NCBI GenBank assembly: GCA_027025615.1
Contig: JALVQM010000367.1
Coordinates: forward strand, 1 to 11,468
Origin: Desulfobacteraceae bacterium
Lineage (GTDB): Bacteria; Desulfobacterota; Desulfobacteria; Desulfobacterales; Desulfosarcinaceae
Direction: 5' to 3'
Length of the DNA: 11,468 nt
Part shown: positions 1 through 7,336 of the stretch, one piece after another
Layout of the letters: the number at the start of each line of letters is the position of its first letter
How positions within the stretch are numbered: the stretch's first letter is position 1
The notes under the pieces: model-generated
What the model was told of the DNA's origin: nothing
What the model saw: the letters and a program-made list of their open reading frames with translations, nothing else
The model's database searches: none
Made by a program: the position numbers and the translations under genes

Positions 1-1
1 A

Positions 2-1318
2 AGTGATACTGCCCTGTCAGCGGGGTTGAGACCTGCCGAGCCTCCGTTTCTCAATTTTACCTGGAACATGGAACCCGGCTGCAACCTGGCAGTTGCCAAG
101 GCCTGGAGTGATAAAATATCCCGGAGGGCACGCCAAATAAATGCCAACCGTTTTTTCCGACATTATCCCGGACCCCGCCGGCGCCTGAGCATCGGTTACC
201 TGTCCGGCCAATTCAACGATGCGGCGACCGGCCACCTTACAAGGAGTATGTTTCAGTACCATGATCGAAGCCGTTTCAGGATTATCTGCTATAGCCTGGG
301 AGGAAAACGGGATGGGATATACACCGCCAAAATAGCCCGTGACGCCGAGGCATGGGTTGAGCTTGGAGGTCTTGATGATTTACAGGCGGCAGCAACAATC
401 CATAATGACAAGGTCGATATTCTGGTCGACATGACCGGGCATATGGATGGCAACCGGCTGGGTATTTGCGCTTTGCGACCGGCGCCGGTCCAGGTTCATT
501 ACCTTGGATATCCGGCGACCACCGGGGCTGACTTCATCGATTACTTTATAGTTGACAAAGTTGTAGTTCCTGAGGGGCAACAGTCCTATTATTCTGAAAA
601 GCTTGTTTACCTGCCGGGCTGCTACCAGGTTAACGACGACGATCCACCCATTGCCGGGCAACGACCTGTCAGAAGCGAGCAGGGCTTGCCTGAAAAAGCT
701 TTCGTGTTTTGCTCTTTCAATACCGAGTACAAGCTGGATTCGCATATTTTTAACGCATGGCTGACCATTCTTCGCCAAACCGAAAACAGCGTTTTGTGGC
801 TAATGGTGAGAAATACCGCCGGTCGCAAATTACTGCAAGCCCGTGCCGGTAAGCAGGGCGTAGATCCTAAACGGCTGGTTTTTGCAACCCCTATGAGCAA
901 GCCAAACCACCTGGCGCGTCTATCACTGGCAGACCTTGCCCTGGATACGCGGATAGTCAACGGGCATACTACAACTGCGGATGCGCTCCAGGTCGGTCTC
1001 CCGGTGGTAACTATAAAAGGAAACCATTTTGCTTCCAGAGTGTCTGCCAGCCTTTTGGAGGCAGCCGGTATTGCGGAACTTATAGCCGAAGACCTTGAGC
1101 AATACGTAAACCTGGCGGTGAGCCTGGCCGGAAATCGTTCCCTGTTTCAAAAAACAAAAAGAAAATTGGCCTTCCGGAATAAACTTGCCCTTTTCAATAC
1201 CAGTCGCACCGTTGCCTTGCTCGAGAAAGCCTATTGTGCAATTTGGCAACGGTACCTTGAAGGCAGGCCGCCTGATAATCTGCAGGTAAATGATTTGGCA
1301 GATAATCAGACTGACTGA
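2..1318 (+). CDS. O-GlcNAc transferase/SPINDLY-like (GT41) glycosyltransferase, C-terminal catalytic part (5' truncated by window)
   Basis: The frame is open from the first bases, so the gene starts upstream; a TTG at 26 is only an internal Leu codon. The 438 visible residues (counted from codon 2-4) cover the GT41 catalytic region, and family members usually carry TPRs before it. The first half has RLSIGYLSGQF followed by GHL (His78, at the position of human OGT His498), then DILVDMTGH and ALRPAPVQVHYLGYPATTGADFIDY. The second half has FCSFNTEYK, SVLWL and NGHTTTADAL, then FASRVSASLL. By alignment from memory to human OGT, the UDP-contacting residues are all kept: Lys244 (K842), Lys300 (K898), His303 (H901), Arg306 (R904), His322-Thr323-Thr324 (HTT 920-922) and Asp327 (D925). 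It should therefore be an active cytosolic transferase, probably of GlcNAc or another UDP-sugar to Ser/Thr of a protein. The sugar and the acceptor are inferred. It converges on the next gene with a 5-base gap. Confidence 0.9.
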   Translation, partial: SDTALSAGLRPAEPPFLNFTWNMEPGCNLAVAKAWSDKISRRARQINANRFFRHYPGPRRRLSIGYLSGQFNDAATGHLTRSMFQYHDRSRFRIICYSLGGKRDGIYTAKIARDAEAWVELGGLDDLQAAATIHNDKVDILVDMTGHMDGNRLGICALRPAPVQVHYLGYPATTGADFIDYFIVDKVVVPEGQQSYYSEKLVYLPGCYQVNDDDPPIAGQRPVRSEQGLPEKAFVFCSFNTEYKLDSHIFNAWLTILRQTENSVLWLMVRNTAGRKLLQARAGKQGVDPKRLVFATPMSKPNHLARLSLADLALDTRIVNGHTTTADALQVGLPVVTIKGNHFASRVSASLLEAAGIAELIAEDLEQYVNLAVSLAGNRSLFQKTKRKLAFRNKLALFNTSRTVALLEKAYCAIWQRYLEGRPPDNLQVNDLADNQTD

Positions 1319-1323
1319 GCTGT

Positions 1324-4308
1324 TCAGGGTCGGTAGAATCTGCTAAAAAACCCGGCCAACATATTGGTGATGTTTTCAACCACATCCGACCAGCGTCCGG
1401 GCTGATTCTGGCGGAAAAGGCGCATTGTGGGATACCATGGACTTTGATCACCATCCAGTCCCCATCTCCAGTCGGCGAACCTGGGCAGAAGAACCCAAAC
1501 CGGCTTAGCCATTGCCCCGGCGAGATGGGCCACGGCCGTATCAATGCTGATAACAAGATCAAGCAATTCAACGACAGCCGCAGTATCGGAAAAATCCTCA
1601 AAAGCAGGCCCAAGGTTGGCGGCCAGCATGGGATGATTATCGGCCTGGGCTGCTGCCGGACCTTTTTGAAGTCCGTAAAAGGCGACTTGTGGAAAAGCAT
1701 GCATGATTTGCTCAAGGTCCGTAAAAGACAAAGAACGGTTGCGATAGGTATCGTTTCCTCCCCAGGCAAGTCCAACTTTAGGCCTGGCCGAGTCTATTCT
1801 GGACCTCCAGGTTTTCAGTTTAAGTGGATCTGCTGAAATATAGGGCACCTGAGCGGGTATGTTATTCAGGCTGGTTTTGAAAACCAGCGGCAGACTTAGC
1901 AGTGGAATATGACAATCCACTCCGTTTTCGTTGGATTGCTTGGAATCCAAGATTGCAACCTGGTTTATAAAGGGCATGGGCTCAAGCAGCTTTGCCATTG
2001 AACTGCGGGCTTCAAACACTATTCTGGCCCCTGTTTTTTTGAGCAGAACTAGGTAACGGACAAACTGGAGGCAGTCTCCAATGCCCTGTTCAGTGTGAAC
2101 CAGGATGGTGCGACCAGTCAGGTCAGAACCATCCCAGCGTGGGGTTCTCAAGCGGTGAGGGTAGATCTTTTTGTGATAGGAAGTGGCAAAACGCCACTCG
2201 TACTGTTGCCAGCCCTGTTCGTATTTGTTTTGAAGAAGGTATAGCACCCCCAAATTTAAATGAGCTTCGGCATAGTTTGGATTTATTGCAAGGGCCTTTT
2301 TATACCATTTTTCAGCCTCGCAGTAATTGCCCATCTCATGATATGTGCGGCCCAGATTGCCGCATGCCCTGAAATGGCGGTCATCTGTTTCCAGAGCTTT
2401 TATAAAGTGGGCAACGGCATGTTCATGGTGGCCTTGTTCAAGATAGAGATTGCCAAGATTGTAATGGGCGTCAGCTCGGCCCGGCTCGATTTCCAGGGCC
2501 TTGTTGAAGCAGGTTTCTGCTTTTTCTTTATGACCAAGATCGGATAAAACGACACCGCGGTTGACAAAAGCCGGTGCAAGATCCGGTTTGCAGCGGCAGG
2601 CTTGCTCATAAGCCTGCCGGGCATGTTCCAAGCGGTCAAGACACTGGTAAATGTAACCCAGGTTGAACCACGCCTCGGCAAAGTCAGGCTGGGCCTTCAG
2701 GGCCTGATCAAGGCGCTCAATGGCCCCGGTATAGTTCTTGTTTTCTATCAGGGAGCAGGCCTTATTCAATAGCTGGCGGGCCTGTACGCCATGTTGGCAG
2801 GTGCCTTTGGACCCGGTCCCTGCCAGGGAAAGCGTTTGAATGTCTCTGAGAGCTTCAACCAGCTTGTCGATAACTTTTTCCCAGTTGCCTGGCTGTGGTT
2901 GCCGGAACAGTCTGGCACTTGGATACCACTTGCAGGTATCTGTATCAAGATGCCAACGCCAATCAGGCACAGCGGGCAGCAAGACCCATAGCGGAACACC
3001 CAGAGCACCGGCAAGGTTGGCCGCAGCTGTATCCGTGCTTATAAGCAGGTCCAGTTGGGAGCAAAGAGCGGCTGTATCGTCAAAATCCCTGATCATTCCA
3101 CCCAGATGTCTGACCCTGGTACTTAAAGGTGAGCTGAGCGGAATGCCGGCAGCCGGGCCTTTTTGAAGTGAGAAAAAACGGATTTGATCAAGCCGGGTAA
3201 GGGGGGTCAAAAGATCTGTCGGGATATCTCTTTTTTTATCTATGCCGCTGGTGGCCCAAACAAGCCCTACCCGCAACCCTTCCCCGCAGGCCAAATAGCT
3301 TTTCCAGAAATTATGGCGCCGGGTGTCTGTTTTAAGATATGGAACATTTTCGACGCTATTTGTGTTGGTATTTTCTAGACACAGCCATGGCAGGCTTCCA
3401 ATGGGGATCTTAAAGTCATAATCGACGTCTGGTTTGGAACTTATGGAAAATGGAACAATTTTATCAACAGATGGCATTCGTCCCAGCAGGCTCGTTAGCG
3501 GCTGATGGGCTTCCAGAATTAATGTACCGACCCTCTTTTTTGCCCACGGGAGATAGCGGGCAAAAAAGAGCATGTCGCCGTATCCTTGTTCGGCATGTAC
3601 AAGCAGCCGGCCGCGGAAAGGTTTCCCGTTCCAATGGGGGCCGTCTAAATCATGCGGATATATCGAAGCCCCATGACAGGCGAAACGCCACTGATATTCC
3701 TGCCATCCGCGATTATAATCACCGCTGAGCAATAAGGACATGGACAGGTTGAAATGGGCTGCAGGATAGACCGGGTCAACTTCAAGTGCCCGGTGGTATA
3801 TTTCAATTGCAGATTCAAGTTGGCCCCTGGCATGGTAAAGTTTACCCAGGTTATTCAAAGCCCTCTTGTTTTCAGGGTCCTTTTTGATAACCTGAAGGTA
3901 ACATTGTGCTGAAGATTCCAGGTCTCCGGTTTCGAAAAAAGCATTTCCCATGCCGATAAGCAGGTCACAGTCCGTGGCCAAGCCTCTGGCTGCTGCGGCC
4001 TTGTATGCAGCTAAAGCTTGCTCTGGTTGTTTCAATGCCGCCAGGCAGTCGGCCAGTCCGCGCTGATATACAGGATTATCAGGATCAAGGCCGACTGCTG
4101 CTTCAAGCTCTGCCCGTGCCTTTTCGGGTTTGTTTGTTTCTAGCAGGGCGAGGCCGTAGAGATGACGTATCCCTGGAGCGGTTGGAAATTGCGATCTCAG
4201 TTGCCTGTAGATCCTGTTTGCGCCTTGCATGTCGCCTGAATCGATTTTGGCAAGCGCGTTTTGCAGCCGGGCACCTATATGGGACAATGAATACCGGTTG
4301 TTTTTCAT
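1324..4308 (-). CDS. Double-module TPR-GT9-like glycosyltransferase (994 aa)
   Basis: This is an internally duplicated protein. TPRs lie at about residues 12-205 and 508-705. Each array ends in a half repeat with GW..Y.WR and is followed by a GT-B domain related to the ADP-heptose transferase (GT9) family, at about 215-490 and 715-985. Module 2 has EQGIGD (740-745), VGLAWGG, RSL (858-860), LQKGPA, IDTAVAHLAGA (922-932), DWRW and WYPTMRLFRQ. Module 1 has EQGYGD (240-245), LQKGPA, DWRW and WYPSARLFRQ, but reads TDTAAANLAGA, with Asn431 in place of the His seen in every other module, and RDI in place of RSL. ATG at 4308 is chosen as start: it overlaps the upstream TGA as ATGA and has GGGAGG four bases upstream. 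An in-frame extension to 4377 lies wholly inside the upstream gene. No signal peptide or membrane span is visible. The sugar donor and acceptor are unknown; module 1 may be impaired. Confidence 0.9.
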   Translation of the reverse strand: MKNNRYSLSHIGARLQNALAKIDSGDMQGANRIYRQLRSQFPTAPGIRHLYGLALLETNKPEKARAELEAAVGLDPDNPVYQRGLADCLAALKQPEQALAAYKAAAARGLATDCDLLIGMGNAFFETGDLESSAQCYLQVIKKDPENKRALNNLGKLYHARGQLESAIEIYHRALEVDPVYPAAHFNLSMSLLLSGDYNRGWQEYQWRFACHGASIYPHDLDGPHWNGKPFRGRLLVHAEQGYGDMLFFARYLPWAKKRVGTLILEAHQPLTSLLGRMPSVDKIVPFSISSKPDVDYDFKIPIGSLPWLCLENTNTNSVENVPYLKTDTRRHNFWKSYLACGEGLRVGLVWATSGIDKKRDIPTDLLTPLTRLDQIRFFSLQKGPAAGIPLSSPLSTRVRHLGGMIRDFDDTAALCSQLDLLISTDTAAANLAGALGVPLWVLLPAVPDWRWHLDTDTCKWYPSARLFRQPQPGNWEKVIDKLVEALRDIQTLSLAGTGSKGTCQHGVQARQLLNKACSLIENKNYTGAIERLDQALKAQPDFAEAWFNLGYIYQCLDRLEHARQAYEQACRCKPDLAPAFVNRGVVLSDLGHKEKAETCFNKALEIEPGRADAHYNLGNLYLEQGHHEHAVAHFIKALETDDRHFRACGNLGRTYHEMGNYCEAEKWYKKALAINPNYAEAHLNLGVLYLLQNKYEQGWQQYEWRFATSYHKKIYPHRLRTPRWDGSDLTGRTILVHTEQGIGDCLQFVRYLVLLKKTGARIVFEARSSMAKLLEPMPFINQVAILDSKQSNENGVDCHIPLLSLPLVFKTSLNNIPAQVPYISADPLKLKTWRSRIDSARPKVGLAWGGNDTYRNRSLSFTDLEQIMHAFPQVAFYGLQKGPAAAQADNHPMLAANLGPAFEDFSDTAAVVELLDLVISIDTAVAHLAGAMAKPVWVLLPRFADWRWGLDGDQSPWYPTMRLFRQNQPGRWSDVVENITNMLAGFFSRFYRP
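4305..4308 (-). promoter_or_regulatory. ATGA stop/start overlap (translational coupling)
   Basis: On the minus strand the bases ATGA hold both the start codon of the 994-aa protein (4308-4306) and the TGA stop of the 908-aa protein (4307-4305). This layout usually means terminating ribosomes re-initiate, giving linked amounts of the two proteins. Confidence 0.85.
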
Positions 4309-7031
4309 GCCGCCTCCCGGTTTTTGGCCTGCCATATGGCAAGTCGTTGCCTGATACGCTGGATGACAGGTCCCCAATGATTTGGTTGCTGCTGGCGGAA
4401 CAGTCGCATACCAGGATACCAGGGACTGTCATGTCGATCCAGCATCCAGCGCCAGTCGGGAAGGTGAGGCAGCATGACCCATACCGGTTTTCCCAGGGCA
4501 CCTGCCAGGTGGGCAACCGCCGTATCAACGGTAATTACCAGGTCCAGCAGAGCAATCACGGCGGCAGTATCGCTGAAGTCTTTCAGGGCCGAACCCAGGT
4601 TGCGCTGCGTTCCGAATACAGTTGATGCTTCAGGGGCAGGTTTCTGTAAGCTGAAAAAATCTATGCCTTCAAACTGCAGCAATGGCTCAAGCCGGCCAAG
4701 TTCCAAAGAACGGGTATTGTCTTTGGAATGAAAAGGGCTGCCCTTCCAGACCATTCCAACTTTTAATCCCTGTGACACAATACGTGGCTGCCACTTTAAT
4801 ATTTTTCCCCGAGCCACTTTCAGATATGGCACAGAGCCTGGAATAGAATCGATGGTGGTGCCGAATATGCCCGGCAAATCCAGGAGTGAAACATGGAAAT
4901 CAACATCCAGTTGGCATGGACTGTCCGAAGAAAGAGCCACTACCTTGCTGACAGCAGGCATGGCAGCAACCAGGGAAACCAGGGGAGGATGTACTTCGGC
5001 CACGATGGTGGCCCCTTGTTTTTGAAGAATTGGCAAATAGCGAACAAACTGGATAGTATCACCAAGGCCCTGTTCACAATGCACAAGGATTGTTTTACCC
5101 CTCAGGTCCTGACCTTCCCATTTTGGGCTTTCAAGCCGGTGTGGATATATTCGGGTGTGATAATCAGGAAGTTTACGGCGCCAGCGGAAATGATGCCACC
5201 CTGGAAGAAAGTCTGCTTTGAGCATGTGGACTGAAGCCAGGGTAGTATGGGCCAATGCATGTTGAGGCTCATCTGCAAGGGCACAATTCAGGTGTTTTTC
5301 CGCCTTGTCAAGGCGCAGCCATTGCAGACATAGCTTGGCTTGCCGGAGATGGTCATCAGCCGAGGGTTTTTTCATATTCAGGGCCATTTCGTAGCACTCT
5401 ATCACCTTGTCAGGATCGTTAAGATCAAGATATACATTACCCATGTTTTGGCAGGCCTTGACAAAGCCGGGTTTGGCTTCAAGTGCTTTCCCGAATGCAG
5501 CCATGGCTTGATTCAGGTTTCCCAGGCGATGGAAGGCAATACCCAGATCGTTCCAGGCCAAGTGGTTTTCGGGTGCAGATTCGAGGGCAAGCCGGAAGGC
5601 CCTGACCGCATCAGGAAGACGTCCCTGCTGAAGGAATAGTCGACCAAGGTGATAAGCCTCGTTGGACAGGCCATGGTCGCTTCGTGCTGGTTTAATCAAC
5701 AAGCCGGGAACGTGATTGTTTAGAAGTTTTGCCAGGGTTTCGGCCACCTTATCTATTACCGGTTGCCAATTGCCCTGAATTCGCTGGCGGAAAAGCCTCA
5801 TGGAAGGATACCAGGGGCTGTCCTGACGTTCCAGGAACCATCGCCAGTCGTTGTATTTGGGCAGCAGCACCCATACCGGTTTCCCCATAGCACCTGCAAG
5901 GTGAGCAACAGCAGTGTCGATGGTAATGACAAGATCCAGGTTGTCGATAATAGCGGCGGTCTGGTGAAAATCTGTCATTTGCTTGTCAAGCATTATAAGC
6001 CAGCGATGGTTTTTTTCGGCGGCAGTCAATACCTTTTGAATTCCGAAAAAGACCACGGGCAACCTGGAACAAAGGCGCGCAAGTCTGGCAAAGTTTTCCA
6101 GGCCCAGGGAACGGAATTTGTCCACCCGGCTGGTGGTATTCCATACCAGGCCGATTTTGAAAATTCCGGGGCTGCCCTCATCAATTGCAAACATGTCGTT
6201 CAGTTTTGATTTCCAACAGGCCGATTTTCCTGCTTCCGGTTTGATGTAGGGAATCCCGGCAGGGATAGTATCTACCCTGGTGCCGAACAAATGGGGCAGG
6301 CTGGCCAGGGGAACACACCATTTGCAGGCAGTTGTGGGCGGCTGACCATGCTCACGGTTAAGGACTTCCACCAGGTATGGCTGGCGGACAAAGAGGGGGA
6401 TCAATTCCCTGCGGGTTTCAAATACTACCCGGGCACCAAGTCTGTTAAGCAGATCCAGGTAACGGGAAAAAAGAAATACATCGCCGTAGCCCTGTTCATC
6501 ATATACCAGGATGCCTTGAGTTTGCGGGTTTTGTCCTTGCCACAAGGGCAGACCATATCGGAAAGGATAGCCACGTCCCGGGGGTAAAAATTTGAGACGC
6601 CACTGGTAATGGCGCCAGCCTTGCGCCAGTTGACCCCGAAGTAGAAGGACCATTGCCAGGTTAAAATGGGCTTCAGCCCAGTTCGGCTTGAGGGCCAGGG
6701 CCCGTTCATAAAACTTTTCAGCCTTGTCAAAAAGTCCCCTGTCCTTGTATGCATTGCCAAGATTGCAAAGGATGATCCCAGACTCCGGATAGAGCTCAAG
6801 TGCCCTGTGCAGGCAGCGCGAAGCGGCAACAGGTTTTGATGTTCTGCGCAGGAGGTTGCCGAGGTGAACCCAGGAGGCCGGGTTATTGGGATCTGACTTA
6901 ATTGCCCTGGCAAACCAGATCCGTGCCGCTGCCGGTAGATCCTGCTCATCGGCACGCAGCCCGAAGTGCTCGAACAGGCGTTGGCAACCGGTTTCGTTGG
7001 TAAGATCGTTTGCCCTGGATAAGTTATCCAT
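4305..7031 (-). CDS. Double-module TPR-GT9-like glycosyltransferase (908 aa)
   Basis: This has the same two-module plan as its downstream neighbour. TPRs lie at about residues 15-144, a GT9-like domain at about 150-435, TPRs at about 454-616 and a second GT9-like domain at about 620-900. Module 1 shows EQGYGD (179-184), RSL (307-309), IDTAVAHLAGA (371-381), NDWRW and WYPSMRLFRQ (407-416). Its LQKGPA motif has drifted to IQKVLT. Module 2 shows EQGLGD (653-658), RSL (774-776), VDTAVAHLAGA (835-845), PDWRW and WYPGMRLFRQ (871-880). Both modules keep the Asp-Thr...His motif that in GT9 enzymes lies at the nucleotide-sugar site, so both may be active. ATG 7031 is the only plausible start, because an in-frame stop sits at 7035-7037. 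Its AAAGG abuts the ATG, so the ribosome binding site is poor. It is the first gene of a two-gene operon and ends in ATGA with the next start. Donor and acceptor cannot be read from the sequence. Confidence 0.9.
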   Translation of the reverse strand: MDNLSRANDLTNETGCQRLFEHFGLRADEQDLPAAARIWFARAIKSDPNNPASWVHLGNLLRRTSKPVAASRCLHRALELYPESGIILCNLGNAYKDRGLFDKAEKFYERALALKPNWAEAHFNLAMVLLLRGQLAQGWRHYQWRLKFLPPGRGYPFRYGLPLWQGQNPQTQGILVYDEQGYGDVFLFSRYLDLLNRLGARVVFETRRELIPLFVRQPYLVEVLNREHGQPPTTACKWCVPLASLPHLFGTRVDTIPAGIPYIKPEAGKSACWKSKLNDMFAIDEGSPGIFKIGLVWNTTSRVDKFRSLGLENFARLARLCSRLPVVFFGIQKVLTAAEKNHRWLIMLDKQMTDFHQTAAIIDNLDLVITIDTAVAHLAGAMGKPVWVLLPKYNDWRWFLERQDSPWYPSMRLFRQRIQGNWQPVIDKVAETLAKLLNNHVPGLLIKPARSDHGLSNEAYHLGRLFLQQGRLPDAVRAFRLALESAPENHLAWNDLGIAFHRLGNLNQAMAAFGKALEAKPGFVKACQNMGNVYLDLNDPDKVIECYEMALNMKKPSADDHLRQAKLCLQWLRLDKAEKHLNCALADEPQHALAHTTLASVHMLKADFLPGWHHFRWRRKLPDYHTRIYPHRLESPKWEGQDLRGKTILVHCEQGLGDTIQFVRYLPILQKQGATIVAEVHPPLVSLVAAMPAVSKVVALSSDSPCQLDVDFHVSLLDLPGIFGTTIDSIPGSVPYLKVARGKILKWQPRIVSQGLKVGMVWKGSPFHSKDNTRSLELGRLEPLLQFEGIDFFSLQKPAPEASTVFGTQRNLGSALKDFSDTAAVIALLDLVITVDTAVAHLAGALGKPVWVMLPHLPDWRWMLDRHDSPWYPGMRLFRQQQPNHWGPVIQRIRQRLAIWQAKNREAA
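4313..4318 (-). promoter_or_regulatory. Ribosome binding site GGGAGG
   Basis: GGGAGG on the minus strand lies four bases before ATG 4308. It decides the start of the 994-aa protein against the longer in-frame alternative. Confidence 0.7.
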
Positions 7032-7095
7032 CCTTTATAAATCTTTTCCAGCAAGGTTGTTGTGGTTTGGCGGTGTCATTTCCAAGGTTCAGCAC

Positions 7096-7111
7096 TGCAA
7101 GCATTATGCCT
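7096..7111 (-). promoter_or_regulatory. Candidate sigma-54 promoter for the leftward operon
   Basis: Read on the minus strand, AGGCATAATGCTTGCA matches TGGCACG-N4-TTGCW at 9 of 12 defined positions. The essential GG and GC are correctly spaced. Transcription would start near 7085 and give a leader of about 54 bases before ATG 7031. The match is imperfect, and a CATAAT inside it could instead be part of a sigma-70 -10 box, although no good -35 box accompanies it. Confidence 0.35.
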
Positions 7112-7275
7112 TTGCGGAGTTTTGGCTGAACATTGCTCTAACGCCGACCAGGAACAAATAAGGGTTGATGGCTGGTGTCAATTCTTTGTCGCTGAGCTGA
7201 TACTTGGACTGTTGCTGATGAGTTTTTATCCCTGTCAGGCCTTGGTAGTAGCGCGAAACGAATCTTTATGAAATT

Positions 7276-7291
7276 TGGCCCGGGTCTTGCT
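7276..7291 (+). promoter_or_regulatory. Sigma-54 (RpoN) -24/-12 promoter candidate for the GT2/GT4 operon
   Basis: TGGCCCGGGTCTTGCT matches the consensus TGGCACG-N4-TTGCW at 11 of 12 defined positions; only the A is changed to C. The GG (7277-7278) and GC (7289-7290) have the canonical spacing. The predicted start is near 7302, giving a leader of about 35 bases with a Shine-Dalgarno before ATG 7337. It lies downstream of the alternative ATG at 7268, which supports the 7337 start. A sigma-54 promoter would require an AAA+ enhancer-binding activator. Confidence 0.6.
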
Positions 7292-7323
7292 GTTGATCAT
7301 ACCAGCGATCAGAACAAGCTAAA

Positions 7324-7328
7324 AAGGA
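7324..7328 (+). promoter_or_regulatory. Ribosome binding site AAGGA
   Basis: AAGGA lies eight bases before ATG 7337. It favours this start over the ATG at 7268, which has no comparable site. Confidence 0.65.
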
Positions 7329-7336
7329 TTGTCAAG

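Larger units (their letters stand above)
7032..7336. other. Divergent intergenic regulatory region (305 bases)
   Basis: This is the only long non-coding gap in the window, between the minus-strand TPR-GT9 operon and the plus-strand GT2/GT4 operon. It holds sigma-54-type promoter candidates for both directions. It also holds a possible IHF-like site at 7176-7188 with one mismatch to WATCAANNNNTTR, and a TGATC/GATCA inverted repeat (7294-7298 and 7307-7311) around the predicted rightward start. A GTG-started frame at 7062-7271 is Cys-rich, matches nothing recognised and is not called. Confidence 0.7.

Noticed and set aside
380..778. Antisense open frame across the GT41 gene
   Set aside because: It mirrors a strongly conserved coding region and shows no protein-family motifs of its own.
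4309..4377. In-frame N-terminal extension of the 994-aa protein
   Set aside because: It lies entirely within the coding end of the 908-aa gene, and the ATG at 4308 has both a Shine-Dalgarno and an ATGA overlap.
6425..7054. Minus-strand frame of about 200 codons overlapping the start of the 908-aa gene
   Set aside because: It is a frame-shifted shadow of TPR coding sequence. The 908-aa frame carries the TPR and GT motifs without interruption.
7052..7089. Direct repeat caaggtt at 7052-7058 and 7083-7089
   Set aside because: Seven bases is short enough to occur by chance, with no further copies or symmetry nearby.
7204..7232. Sigma-70-like promoter TTGGAC-N17-TATCCC on the plus strand
   Set aside because: The -10 box is poor, and the sigma-54 match downstream is much better.
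7062..7271. Small plus-strand GTG-started frame (69 codons) with a hydrophobic segment, ending in an ATGA overlap with 7268
   Set aside because: It is Cys-rich and resembles no family recognised. It overlaps the putative regulatory elements, and its apparent coupling is to a start that is itself unlikely.
7268..7336. Longer start of the GT2-like protein at ATG 7268
   Set aside because: It has no good ribosome binding site, the extra residues do not belong to the fold, and the sigma-54 promoter candidate lies inside this stretch, so its transcript would begin after this ATG.
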